Assembly (NCBI RefSeq): GCF_045290345.1
Contig: NZ_CP155447.1
Location: 9,176,001 to 9,240,000 of the forward strand
Direction of reading: 5' to 3'
From: Singulisphaera sp045290345
GTDB lineage: Bacteria; Planctomycetota; Planctomycetia; Isosphaerales; Isosphaeraceae
Length of the DNA stretch: 64,000 nucleotides
Of this stretch, positions 17,392 to 26,065 are shown piece after piece. Numbering within the stretch: the first letter of the stretch is position 1; every line of letters starts with the position of its first letter. The notes under the pieces were generated by a model. That model saw nothing but the letters and a program-made list of their open reading frames with translations. It ran no database searches and was not told the origin of the DNA. The position numbers and the translations under genes were made by a program.

Positions 17392-18861
17392 TTGCCTGAG
17401 ACTTCGTCGAGACAGGATCGGGTAGTCGTGATCGGCGGCGGCCTTTCGGGGCTGGCCGCGGCGCACCGGATCGTGGACCGCGCGAAGCAAGCTCGCAAGG
17501 CGGTCGAGGTGGTCTTGCTGGAGGCCAAGGACCGGATTGGCGGGGCAATCTGGACGAATCGAGGTGATGGATTCACGCTCGAAGGGGGCGCTGACTCGTT
17601 CATCACGAACAAGCCTTGGGGAGTTGACCTCTGCCGAGAGCTCGGCCTCGAGGATCAACTGATCGGACCGGACCCCCAGCACCGGCGGTCCTTCGTCGTC
17701 CGCCAAGGCCGGCTCGTACCGGTTCCTGAAGGCTTCGTGCTGATGGCTCCGAATCGGCTCGGCCCGATCCTTACAACTCCGATACTCTCCGTGCGCGGCA
17801 AGCTTCGGATGTTGATGGATCTGATCCTGCCCCGCCGCGATCGCGACGAGCAAGGGGATGAAAGTCTCGGCTCGTTTGTGAAGCGACGGCTTGGCCGTGA
17901 GGCGCTGGAGCGGCTGGTGCAGCCACTCGTGGGAGGGATCTACACGGCCGATCCCAACGAGCTGAGCCTGCGAGCGACCCTTCCTCAATTTCTCGCGATG
18001 GAGAACGATCACCGGAGCCTGATTCTGGGTGCGCTCCGTCAGGCAAAGGCCGCACGATCGGCCGAGCGCTTTGCCTCGGGAGCCCGCTACGGGCTGTTCG
18101 TCACCCTGCCGGAGGGGATGGACACACTTCCCAGGACCCTGGCCGCCGCGCTTCCGGACGGAACCATTCGCACGTCGACTCCTGTGAGGCGTATCCACCG
18201 CCCCGACGCGGTCTCGCCCTGGCGGGTCGAATTGTTGAGCGGTCTCCCGATCGAGGCGAGCGCTGTCGTTCTGGCGACCGAGGCGCACGCGTCGGCGCGA
18301 CTCGTCGATGGATTTGATTCGGACCTGGCGCTCCAGCTCCGATCGATTCCCTACGCGTCCTCGGTGATCGTGAACGTAGCCTATCGTCGCGATCAGATCG
18401 CCCACCCGCTCGATGGGTTCGGGGCTGTCGTCCCCGCGATCGAAGGACGATCGATCCTGGCGGTCTCGTTCCTGAGCGTGAAGTTCCCTGGCCGAGCCCC
18501 CGCCGGGAAAGTGCTCTTACGAGTCTTCGTCGGTGGCGCGACCCAGCCTGATCTTTACGAGTGCGACGACAAGCGGATCGGACAGATCGTTCGCCAAGAA
18601 CTGGGTGACTTGCTCGGCACGTTTGGCGATCCTCTGTTCATGCAGGTGGGTCGCCATCCTCGCGCGATGCCTCAATACACGCTTGGCCATATTGACCGCG
18701 TTGCGGCGATTCGCGAACGGCTCACCCGCCACCCCCGGCTGATTATGACAGGCAACGCCTTCGACGGAGTCGGCATTCCCGACTGTATACGAGGGGCGAG
18801 AGCCGCCGCTGATTCTGTTCTTAATGCCTTGGCCGATCCCGCTTCCACGGCCGCGGCCTGA
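17392..18861 (+). CDS. hemY: Protoporphyrinogen IX oxidase (oxygen-dependent, HemY type)
   Basis: 489 residues from TTG 17392, supported by GGGAG about 8 nt upstream. The N-terminal FAD motif VVVIGGGLSGLAAAH and the following GGAIWTNRGDGFTLEGGADSF are classic for HemY/HemG2. Later segments include VEPL-like QPLVGGIYTADP, LSLRATLPQF and the C-terminal GNAFDGVGIPDCIRGA that closes the flavin site. It oxidises protoporphyrinogen IX to protoporphyrin IX for the ferrochelatase encoded just upstream. The 3' end is 17 bp from bluB. Confidence 0.95.
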   Translation: MPETSSRQDRVVVIGGGLSGLAAAHRIVDRAKQARKAVEVVLLEAKDRIGGAIWTNRGDGFTLEGGADSFITNKPWGVDLCRELGLEDQLIGPDPQHRRSFVVRQGRLVPVPEGFVLMAPNRLGPILTTPILSVRGKLRMLMDLILPRRDRDEQGDESLGSFVKRRLGREALERLVQPLVGGIYTADPNELSLRATLPQFLAMENDHRSLILGALRQAKAARSAERFASGARYGLFVTLPEGMDTLPRTLAAALPDGTIRTSTPVRRIHRPDAVSPWRVELLSGLPIEASAVVLATEAHASARLVDGFDSDLALQLRSIPYASSVIVNVAYRRDQIAHPLDGFGAVVPAIEGRSILAVSFLSVKFPGRAPAGKVLLRVFVGGATQPDLYECDDKRIGQIVRQELGDLLGTFGDPLFMQVGRHPRAMPQYTLGHIDRVAAIRERLTRHPRLIMTGNAFDGVGIPDCIRGARAAADSVLNALADPASTAAA

Positions 18862-18878
18862 GTGAGAGGCTTCGGTCC

Positions 18879-19553
18879 ATGTCCGCATTTTCTCCTACTG
18901 AACGTGAGGCCGTCTATCGAGCCATCTTCGAACGCAGGGATTGCCGGCAGTTCCTGCCCGATCCCTTGCCTGACGACTTGATCGCTCGACTTCTTGATGC
19001 CGCGCACCACGCCCCCTCGGTCGGATTCATGCAGCCGTGGAATTTTCTCCTGGTTCGCTCGACCGAGGTTCGATCCCGGGTCAAAGCGGCCTTCGAACGC
19101 GCCAACGCAGCGGCGAACGTTCAGTTCCAGGGTGAGCGCGGTGAGTTGTATCGCTCCCTCAAGCTGGAAGGGATCATGGAGTCGCCTCTCAACATCTGCG
19201 TGACCTGCGATCGATCGCGGCACGGCCCGGTCGTCCTGGGCAAGACGGCGCAACCCGAGATGGACCTCTACAGCACCGTTTGCGCCATCCAAAATCTTTG
19301 GCTGGCCGCACGCGCGGAGGGTGTGGGTGTTGGGTGGGTGAGCATCGTCGAAATTGAGGATTTGCGCCAGATCCTTGCGCTTCCGGACCAGGTCGTCCCG
19401 GTGGCTTACCTCTGCTTGGGCCGAGTTGCGGAATTTCCGATCTCTCCCGAGCTTGAAAGGCTCGGGTGGCTCAATCGAGTTGAGCTCGAGCCCCTCGTGT
19501 TCGAAGATCAGTGGGACCGGCCGACCTCTTTGTTTTCAGGGAACCCGGATTGA
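18879..19553 (+). CDS. bluB: 5,6-dimethylbenzimidazole synthase BluB (nitroreductase fold)
   Basis: 224 residues. The combination HHAPSVGFMQPWNF, the FMN-binding RRDCRQF start, the GVGWVSIVE segment and VAYLCLGRV is specific to BluB rather than general nitroreductases. It cleaves reduced FMN with oxygen to make the lower ligand of cobalamin. It follows hemY by 17 bp and probably shares its transcript. No other cobalamin gene is nearby. The alternative, a generic nitroreductase, is unlikely given the motifs. Confidence 0.9.
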   Translation: MSAFSPTEREAVYRAIFERRDCRQFLPDPLPDDLIARLLDAAHHAPSVGFMQPWNFLLVRSTEVRSRVKAAFERANAAANVQFQGERGELYRSLKLEGIMESPLNICVTCDRSRHGPVVLGKTAQPEMDLYSTVCAIQNLWLAARAEGVGVGWVSIVEIEDLRQILALPDQVVPVAYLCLGRVAEFPISPELERLGWLNRVELEPLVFEDQWDRPTSLFSGNPD

Positions 19554-19885
19554 CGTTGAGCATCCGTCTCCGGACCACTGACGTCGAATTCCCGACCTAA
19601 TATTTGAATACTTAGCACAAACCAACCCGCTCCGCTGGCTCCATGGGGGCGATCCGAACGGCTTGCAATCCCTTTTTGCGTAAACGCATCCTGGCGTTCA
19701 TAGTATTTGATACAAAGCAACTCCCATGCCATGAGGGCATTGGCCGCTTGCGTCTCGCCGTGCTGGCCCTTAAAATTCAAGGCTTGCCTCCATGAGGACC
19801 GGATACGTGGGGTCGTTGCGTTTTCCGGTCCCCGACGGGGGCTAGCTTCCCGCGAACGACCACGCGATTCCGGAGCCTCTCTACG
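19554..19885. other. Intergenic region between bluB and acsA
   Basis: 332 bp without a credible gene. It should contain the acsA promoter. A perfect short palindrome TGCGTAAACGCA sits near 19676-19687 and AT-richer sequence near 19700-19712, but no promoter could be assigned with confidence and no cobalamin riboswitch was recognised. Confidence 0.45.
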
Positions 19886-21847
19886 ATGTCGGCTGAACAC
19901 GGCGGATCGATCGTCAGCATCCTCACCGAGAATCGGGTCTTCCCGCCTCCCCCAGAGTTTGCGGCGAAGTCTCATATCTCGAGCCTCGAACAATACGAGT
20001 CGCTCTGGAATCGTGCCAAGGATGACCCTGCCGGCTTTTGGGGCGAGATGGCCCAAACTCTCCAGTGGTCCAAGCCCTGGGATCAGGTTCTCGACTGGAA
20101 CCCGCCCTTTGCCAAATGGTTCGTCGGCGGCGAGCTCAATGCGTCGGTGAATTGCGTTGACCGCCACTGCGAAGGGCCGAACAAGGACAAGGCGGCGATC
20201 ATCTGGGAAGGGGAGCCCGGCGAAAAGCGGGTGCTGACCTACCAGGATCTGCTTCGCGAGGTCTCTCAGTTCGCGAATGTGCTCAAAGGGCTCGGCGTGC
20301 GCAAGGGCGATGTCGTCGCCATTTACATGCCCATGGTCCCCGAACTCGTCATCGCACTGCTGGCTTGCGCCCGGATCGGAGCGCCGCACACCGTCGTTTT
20401 CGGCGGTTTCAGCGCGGAGGCACTCGCGGGGCGGGTTCAGGATTGCCAGGCCAAGGTTCTTGTGACCGCGGACGGAGGGTTTCGACGAGGAAAGGTCGTC
20501 CCGCTCAAAGAGAACGCTGATGGCGCGGCCGCCCTCTGTCCCTCCCTGGAAGCCGTGGTCGTCTACAAGCGGACGGGCCACGACATCGCAATGACGGCAG
20601 GTCGCGACCACTGGTGGCATGACCTCGCGGCCCAGGCCTCAACCGACTGTCCGGCCGAGTCGCTCGATAGCGAGCATCCGCTCTACATCCTCTACACCTC
20701 GGGCTCGACCGGCACGCCGAAGGGGATTCTGCATACCACGGGCGGTTACCTCCTCGGGGCCGCGCTCACCACGAAGTGGGTGTTCGACCTGAAGGATGAC
20801 GACGTCTACTTCTGCACGGCCGACGTGGGCTGGGTGACCGGACACACCTACCTGGTCTACGGACCGCTCGCCAATGGCGCAAGCTGTGTGATGTACGAAG
20901 GCGCCCCCAACTGGCCCGACGAAGGCCGGTTCTGGAAGATCATCCAAGAGAACAAGGTCTCGATTCTCTACACCGCGCCAACGGCCATCCGCGCCTTCAT
21001 GAAATGGGGCGAGCAATTCCCGAAGAGCTATGACCTCTCGAGCCTCCGCCTCCTCGGAAGTGTCGGCGAGCCGATCAATCCGGAAGCCTGGATGTGGTAT
21101 CACCGGGTCATCGGCGGGGAACGATGCCCGATCGTCGATACATGGTGGCAGACGGAGACCGGCGCGATCATGATCGCACCATTGCCGGGGGCAACACCAA
21201 CGATCCCAGGCTCGGCCACGCGGCCACTTCCCGGCATCGTTCCCGAAGTGGTCACTCGCGATGGCAAGCCGGTTGGCGTGAACGAGGGGGGCTTCCTCGT
21301 CATCAAGCAACCATGGCCCGCGATGCTCAGAACCCTCTACGGCGACGATGAGCGGTACAAGAGCACGTACTGGAGCGAGGTCCCCGGCTGCTACTTCACC
21401 GGCGACGGCGCGCGTCGCGACGAACATGGCAACTTCTGGATCATGGGCCGGGTCGACGACGTTCTCAACGTCGCCGGGCATCGCCTGTCGACCATGGAAG
21501 TCGAGAGCGCGTTGGTCAGCCATCCCAAGGTGGCCGAGGCCGCGGTGGTCGGCAAGCCCGACGAGCTTCGGGGACAGGCGATCTCCGCCTTCGTGACCCT
21601 GGAGACCGGACAGGAGGCCTCCGAGGCACTTCGGCAGGAGCTTCGCGCTCACGTTGTCAAGGAAATCGGCGCCCTGGCCCGCCCTGACGACATCCGTTTC
21701 ACGGACTCACTTCCGAAGACGCGCAGCGGTAAGATCATGCGCAGGCTCTTGCGCGATGTCGCCGCCGGCCGCGAGAGCACCGGCGATAAGAGCACGTTGG
21801 AAGACCTGAGCGTGCTCGCCAAGCTCAAGGAAGAAGACGAAGTCTAA
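19886..21847 (+). CDS. acsA: Acetyl-coenzyme A synthetase
   Basis: 653 residues, the normal length. The adenylation motifs YTSGSTGTPKGI, VGWVTGHTYLVYGPL, DTWWQTETGAIM and the C-terminal hinge and acylation-lysine region (SLPKTRSGKIMRRLLR) are all present. It activates acetate to acetyl-CoA through acetyl-AMP, in the cytoplasm; the Lys in SGKIMRR is the usual site of regulatory acetylation. Its TAA stop at 21845-21847 is also the left target duplication of a MITE, so the last codons border the inserted element directly. Confidence 0.97.
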   Translation: MSAEHGGSIVSILTENRVFPPPPEFAAKSHISSLEQYESLWNRAKDDPAGFWGEMAQTLQWSKPWDQVLDWNPPFAKWFVGGELNASVNCVDRHCEGPNKDKAAIIWEGEPGEKRVLTYQDLLREVSQFANVLKGLGVRKGDVVAIYMPMVPELVIALLACARIGAPHTVVFGGFSAEALAGRVQDCQAKVLVTADGGFRRGKVVPLKENADGAAALCPSLEAVVVYKRTGHDIAMTAGRDHWWHDLAAQASTDCPAESLDSEHPLYILYTSGSTGTPKGILHTTGGYLLGAALTTKWVFDLKDDDVYFCTADVGWVTGHTYLVYGPLANGASCVMYEGAPNWPDEGRFWKIIQENKVSILYTAPTAIRAFMKWGEQFPKSYDLSSLRLLGSVGEPINPEAWMWYHRVIGGERCPIVDTWWQTETGAIMIAPLPGATPTIPGSATRPLPGIVPEVVTRDGKPVGVNEGGFLVIKQPWPAMLRTLYGDDERYKSTYWSEVPGCYFTGDGARRDEHGNFWIMGRVDDVLNVAGHRLSTMEVESALVSHPKVAEAAVVGKPDELRGQAISAFVTLETGQEASEALRQELRAHVVKEIGALARPDDIRFTDSLPKTRSGKIMRRLLRDVAAGRESTGDKSTLEDLSVLAKLKEEDEV

Positions 21848-22030
21848 GAGTCTGTCCCAGAAGGTGAATCCCACGGGAGCTTTTGAATGATCTGCTGGGT
21901 GCCATGCGGTTCCGTACTCGGAACCCATGCGAGAATGCCTTGGCCTGGCGCGCACGGGTTCCGAGTACGGAACCCGTGGCACCCAAACGGCCTTCAATTT
22001 TCGGTTTCTCTGAACTTACGAGACAGACTC
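21848..22030. mobile_element. MITE with IS5/IS1031-like ends and TAA target duplication
   Basis: A 183-bp element. The left end (21848) and the reverse complement of the right end (22030) begin with the same 9 bases GAGTCTGTC and agree at about 15 of the first 20 positions. It is flanked by TAA at 21845-21847 and 22031-22033, matching the TNA duplication of IS5-family (IS1031 group) elements. It has no transposase, so it would be moved in trans. The interior is mostly one large palindrome. Confidence 0.65.
21897..21984. repeat. Large nested palindrome inside the MITE
   Basis: The left arm 21897-21926 and right arm 21956-21984 are near-perfect reverse complements (one small mismatch/indel) around a 29-nt loop. 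Each arm contains its own smaller palindrome of the form GGTTCCG...CGGAACC. In RNA this would be a very strong hairpin directly after acsA and may act as its terminator. A shorter relative lies at 56830-56862. Confidence 0.8.
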
Positions 22031-22033
22031 TAA

Positions 22034-22439
22034 GACTCCGACCGTCTTTTCCGCTTCTTCCCGGCTGGTCGGGAAGAAGCGGTGGACTGTCGGAACTGGG
22101 GCGGGGCCCAGCCATCGAGCCGCTGGACCTCGAGCCCCGACCTTGGTGGCCCAACACCCCTGCTCCGGCCGCGATCACATTTGAGCTGAACTCCCTCAAT
22201 CGCTCATCGCCCTGCGCCCTTCGGTCGTGCGGACTGGATTCGCCTTCGATTCCGACACCCAGCACCGTCTCACGATTGCTCTCGCGGCACACCCGGAGCA
22301 AGGCTGACCGCGAGTTCCGCATCTCCGTCAGCGTCGTTCGCTCTTGGAATGACAGGCTGATGCTTGATCGCTCTCGAAATGCGATGATCGAGTGGAGAGC
22401 CGTTGGGGATCGTGATCGAGAGCCACGAGCGAGGTTGGC
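22034..22439. other. Intergenic region after the MITE
   Basis: 406 bp upstream of the LssY_C gene. Reading frames cross it on both strands, but none shows family motifs or a ribosome site; I see no gene here. Confidence 0.5.
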
Positions 22440-23372
22440 ATGTCAGACAATCAAACCAGCGATGCAGGCGATGCCACGGTTCCACCTGCGAACTCGCAGC
22501 CGATTGAGACGCCGGCACGTCCCGATCCAGGGGCGCCGGAATCTTCGCCGGCTAAAGTCCCGCGATGGCGGCGGTATCTGATCCGGGGACTGAAGATCCT
22601 GGCCTTCGTCGTCATTTTCTGGCTGCTCTCAGCCTATGTGCTCCTCCCCGCTCTCTGGCGGCATTACGAACACCAGCCTGGCCTTGAAAACGCGCCCAAG
22701 ACGACCCTGACGTCCCAGGGCATCCCCGGAGACCCGCTCAACGTTGGGTTGATCGGAGCCGAGAAGGAACTGCTCCACGCCATGCTCGGTTCGGGCTGGG
22801 ATCCCGCGGATCCGGTGACCTTGCGAACCAGTCTCCGCATCGCGGGGAGCGTTTTGCGCGACCGGCCATACCCCGATGCCCCTGTCAGCAACCTCTTTCT
22901 TTTCGGGCGGAAGCAGGACCTTGCCTTCGAGCAACCCGTCGGGAACAGTGCCTCGCATCGGCACCATGTCCGTTTCTGGAAGACCAAGGAAGTCGGCCGC
23001 GACGGCGCTCCGCTCTGGCTCGGCTCCGCGACCTACGACCGGAGTGTCGGGCTGAGCCATCTGACCGGCCAGATCACCCACCATATCGGGCCCGATATCG
23101 ATGCCGAACGAGGCGGCCTGATGGCCGATCTCCGCAAGGCAGGTTGGCTGACCGAACTGTTCCAGGTCACAGGGGTTGGGGCGACCCTCTTGGGGCGAAA
23201 CGGTGGAGGTGACCGGTATTACACCGACGGGGAACTGACTGTGGGCGTGCTTGCGGCGGAAGGTGACAAGAATACGAAGTTCGCACGCCTTGAGAACCCA
23301 GTCGCGATCCAGATCAAACAGCAACTCTGGTCGGCGATGCGCCCCTTACTGCAATCCCTCCCCGCGCAATGA
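22440..23372 (+). CDS. Membrane protein with LssY C-terminal domain
   Basis: 310 residues. A proline-rich cytoplasmic N-terminus (about 1-45) leads into one membrane helix (about 50-72). The rest matches the LssY_C domain pattern: DPLNVGLIGAEKELLHAML, DPVTLRTSLRIAGSVL, PVSNLFLFGRKQDLAFEQPV, HHVRFWK, LWLGSATYDRSVGLSHLTGQ and THHIGPDIDAERG. LssY was named from a Legionella secretion locus. The domain's biochemical role is not established. It should face the periplasm. Confidence 0.85.
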   Translation: MSDNQTSDAGDATVPPANSQPIETPARPDPGAPESSPAKVPRWRRYLIRGLKILAFVVIFWLLSAYVLLPALWRHYEHQPGLENAPKTTLTSQGIPGDPLNVGLIGAEKELLHAMLGSGWDPADPVTLRTSLRIAGSVLRDRPYPDAPVSNLFLFGRKQDLAFEQPVGNSASHRHHVRFWKTKEVGRDGAPLWLGSATYDRSVGLSHLTGQITHHIGPDIDAERGGLMADLRKAGWLTELFQVTGVGATLLGRNGGGDRYYTDGELTVGVLAAEGDKNTKFARLENPVAIQIKQQLWSAMRPLLQSLPAQ

Positions 23373-23524
23373 GGCTTAATGAGGCTTGAGGCTTCACCGA
23401 CCTCGACAGTGCGACGGCCAGTTTGCACTCGAGAGGCCGGATGCATCAACGTGTCGTTATCGTTTTTTGATTTGTGCCGCGGTTTACGAATCGAGTTCGG
23501 CCCCAGCCAGATTGGAGACAGTCG

Positions 23525-24940
23525 ATGGATCCAAGATCACGAACCCTCTTGACCGCGTCCCTCGTGGCCCTTTCCGCGCTTTGTTCAACGACCTTCGCCG
23601 CCGCCGACGGCTGGGTTTCTTTGTTCGACGGTAAGTCGCTCGAGGGCTGGACGATCCGGGGTGGGTTCGCGACGTACAAAGTCGAGGACGGCTCCATTGT
23701 TGGCACGACCGTGGAGGGAAGTCCGAATACCTTTCTCTGCAAAGGGGACTACAAAGACTTTGAGCTCGAGCTGGAAGTCAAATGTGATCCCGCCTTGAAC
23801 TCGGGCGTCCAGGTCCGGAGTCACGTCTACGGCAAGGATGACCCCGACCCGAAGAACCGGCAGAGGGCGGGTGTCGTCTACGGTCCTCAGTTCGAGATCG
23901 CTCGGAAAGAGACCGGCACGGCGGCCCAGGTATACGATGAGGGACGTCGCGGGAAATGGCTCAACGAGATCAAGTCGGAGGCCAAGGGCGCCTTCAAGGA
24001 TGACGACTGGAATCACTACCGGATCGTGGTGCAGGGCGATCGTTACCGTTCCTGGATCAACGGGATTGCCGCGTCGGATTTCAGCGACCCCATGGACAGT
24101 CATGGTTTCATTGGATTGCAAGTTCACGGGATCGCCAAAGGCCAAGGCCCGTACCAAGTCCGTTGGCGTAACGTCCGGATCCGGGAATTGAGCGCGGGTG
24201 AAGCGGCGGCGACGCCAACGCCCCCCGAAGGATTCCAGGCGATTTTCAACGGCCGTGACCTGACGGGCTGGGACGGAAACCCAGCCTACTGGTCTGCCGA
24301 GGACGGATGCCTCACCGGCAAAGCGGACGGCACGCTCAAATTCAATCGATTCATCACCTGGCGTGGGGGCACGGTCAAAAACTTTGAGCTTCGGGTGAAG
24401 GTCAAAGTCTCACCGAACGGCAATAGCGGGCTCCAATACCGAGGAACCGAGCGGCCCGACCTGGGCGAGTCGGTCGTCACCGGCTACCAGTGCGACGTGG
24501 TGGCGGACCGTCCCGACTACAATGGAATGCTCTACGAAGAGCGAGGACGTCGGATACTGGCGCACACCGGTGAGCAGGTCGTTATCGACACCAAAGGCCA
24601 ACCCTGGGTGCTCAAAACTTTCCCACTCAAGGCGTTTCCCGCTGGCGAGTGGCACGACTACCGCGTTCTCGTCGAAGGAAACCACCATCGCCACTGGATC
24701 GACGGCCATCCCACCGTCGACCTGATCGACCTTGATGAGTCAGGGCGGAAACTCGCAGGGGTACTGGCAGTCCAGGTCCATGTCGGACCTCCCATGAAGA
24801 TCCAGTATCGTGACTTCTTCTTGAAATCATTGCCCGACGATCTGCCACTGATCGCTCCGGACAAGGCACCGATTCCACCGGATGCGCAAAAAGTGGCGCC
24901 GCAGGGTCGGGACAAACCCAGGCCTGTCGACGCCAATTGA
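23525..24940 (+). CDS. Secreted protein with two DUF1080 (3-keto-disaccharide hydrolase-like) domains
   Basis: 471 residues from ATG 23525, which places a signal peptide (LLTASLVALSALCSTTFAAA) at the N-terminus. Two tandem concanavalin-like DUF1080 modules follow: GWVSLFDGKSLEGWTIRGG at about 30 and GFQAIFNGRDLTGWDGNPAY at about 235. Each ends with an HGFIGLQVHG- or AVQVHVGPPMK-type strand. The family is hugely expanded in planctomycetes and linked to polysaccharide breakdown; some members are 3-keto-glycoside hydrolases. Located in the periplasm or outside the cell. Confidence 0.9.
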   Translation: MDPRSRTLLTASLVALSALCSTTFAAADGWVSLFDGKSLEGWTIRGGFATYKVEDGSIVGTTVEGSPNTFLCKGDYKDFELELEVKCDPALNSGVQVRSHVYGKDDPDPKNRQRAGVVYGPQFEIARKETGTAAQVYDEGRRGKWLNEIKSEAKGAFKDDDWNHYRIVVQGDRYRSWINGIAASDFSDPMDSHGFIGLQVHGIAKGQGPYQVRWRNVRIRELSAGEAAATPTPPEGFQAIFNGRDLTGWDGNPAYWSAEDGCLTGKADGTLKFNRFITWRGGTVKNFELRVKVKVSPNGNSGLQYRGTERPDLGESVVTGYQCDVVADRPDYNGMLYEERGRRILAHTGEQVVIDTKGQPWVLKTFPLKAFPAGEWHDYRVLVEGNHHRHWIDGHPTVDLIDLDESGRKLAGVLAVQVHVGPPMKIQYRDFFLKSLPDDLPLIAPDKAPIPPDAQKVAPQGRDKPRPVDAN

Positions 24941-24942
24941 TC

Positions 24943-25212
24943 TCAAGAATTGTTGAATCCTGGAGCGTTGAGACCAGACCCACCTGGCTGGTCGCCCACC
25001 TGGGGAAGTATCGGCGATCGGGTTGTTCGCCAGAATTGATACATGAAACCCGTCAGGAGAGCCGCGATCGCGAAGAGAAGGGCGACCGGTAGGAGACCTG
25101 GCCAGGTTTGGCCAGGTCCCCTACCGGAGACGTATTTGCCGGGTGATTCTCGAGGCGCATGAGAATGCCCCACAGCATCGACCGCGAGCGTGTCGCCGAT
25201 GGTGGGGCTCAT
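24943..25212 (-). CDS. Small single-helix membrane protein
   Basis: 89 residues with one clear membrane helix (LLPVALLFAIAALLTGFMYQF, about 40-60) and a polar, glycine-rich C-terminus. It starts 25 bp after the end of the L28 gene on the same strand and could be the last gene of that operon. No ribosome site is obvious, so the call rests on the hydrophobic segment and position. Confidence 0.45.
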   Translation of the reverse strand: MSPTIGDTLAVDAVGHSHAPRESPGKYVSGRGPGQTWPGLLPVALLFAIAALLTGFMYQFWRTTRSPILPQVGDQPGGSGLNAPGFNNS

Positions 25213-25236
25213 TGCGCGAAGAATTCTCGTCCCATA

Positions 25237-25557
25237 TCAGATCGGGTAGAGATTCTTGAGTTCGGCTCGGGCTTTGGCGCTTCCTTTGGAGGCCTTGATC
25301 AAGGGGAAGGTCTTCATTTTCCCATCGACTTCAAGGGTCAGGATTCCGGATCGGATGACCGACGTGGCGACCCGAACGTAACGGGTGGTTCCGTTGGGCA
25401 GCCAAACGTGGATGCGCTGGAGATTGGGACGGAAGCAACGGCGGCTCACGCCGGTCGTTTTGATACCTACGCCGCCAAGATACTTGGCTTTACCGCGCGT
25501 GGTGATATGGTTTCCAAACGCGGTCTTCTTACCACTAACTTCGCACTGGCGTCCCAT
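25237..25557 (-). CDS. rpmB: 50S ribosomal protein L28 (bL28)
   Basis: 106 residues. The N-terminal MGRQCEVSGKKTAFGNHIT, GVGIKTTGVSRRCFRPNLQRI and the VRVATSVIRSGIL segment are diagnostic for bL28. It is longer than the common 62-78 residues; the extra length is a C-terminal tail rich in Lys and Ala ending in NLYPI. It binds 23S rRNA near the E site of the large subunit. It follows the L32 gene by 38 bp and is likely transcribed with it. Confidence 0.95.
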   Translation of the reverse strand: MGRQCEVSGKKTAFGNHITTRGKAKYLGGVGIKTTGVSRRCFRPNLQRIHVWLPNGTTRYVRVATSVIRSGILTLEVDGKMKTFPLIKASKGSAKARAELKNLYPI

Positions 25558-25595
25558 GGGACAGGCTCCTTGTCAATCTCGCGCCCTGGCGGTGT

Positions 25596-25796
25596 TCAGA
25601 CTTTTTCTTTGGCCAACGGGTTGTGCGGCTTGCTGCGCTGGACGTTGCCGCATTCCTCGACCAGGTCGCAAACCTTGTGCGGGGGCACCGCGAGCTTGCA
25701 CTGCGGGCAAACATTCAGGGCGGGAGCAACCAGGAAGTCGTGGCTCCGACGCTTTCCCTTGGCTGATTTGGATGTTCGTCTCTTTGGTACGGCCAC
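25596..25796 (-). CDS. rpmF: 50S ribosomal protein L32 (bL32)
   Basis: 66 residues from GTG 25796, set by the family start AVPKRRTSKSAKGKRRSHDF and by GGGAGAG upstream. A zinc knuckle begins normally (CPQC at about 40-43, then VPPHKVC), but the usual second CxxC is replaced by CDLVEEC, five residues between cysteines. Zinc binding may be altered or lost. It is a structural protein of the large ribosomal subunit and the first gene of the L32-L28 unit, divergent from proC. Confidence 0.93.
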   Translation of the reverse strand: MAVPKRRTSKSAKGKRRSHDFLVAPALNVCPQCKLAVPPHKVCDLVEECGNVQRSKPHNPLAKEKV

Positions 25797-25848
25797 GACA
25801 GACTCTCCCGAAAACCACGCGATCAAGTGTGTTCTGGAAAAGAAAGCT

Positions 25849-25876
25849 ATTATCCGGATTAGACTTCGGAATTCAA
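25849..25876 (-). promoter_or_regulatory. Sigma70-like promoter for rpmF-rpmB
   Basis: On the minus strand TTGAAT (25876-25871) and GATAAT (25854-25849) are separated by 16 bp, with 4/6 and 5/6 matches to consensus. This leaves a leader of about 45 nt before the rpmF GTG. Confidence 0.5.
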
Positions 25877-26065
25877 GGTCGACTTTCGCGGGTTCATCCC
25901 GTTTTTCGGATCTGGGGAGAACGGATTGCGATCGCTCAGCGACGAGCCTTATCCTTGGGGATACGAACGGATCGGCCGATTGCGGTCGACTGGCTTTAGC
26001 TCGTTGCGGATCAAGGAATTCGGGCAAGTCGGTCACGTCCCGACTCTCTTTGTGATTGAGGTCTG

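Noticed and set aside
19673..19690. Possible intrinsic terminator near TTTTTGCGTAAACGCA
   Set aside because: The T run precedes the tiny 2-nt-loop stem on the + strand, and on the minus strand the run is A, so neither orientation fits.
20639..21652. 337-residue minus-strand frame over acsA
   Set aside because: Shadow of acetyl-CoA synthetase.
21883..22581. 232-residue frame running through the MITE into the LssY_C gene
   Set aside because: It reads through the palindrome and then out of frame over a recognised gene.
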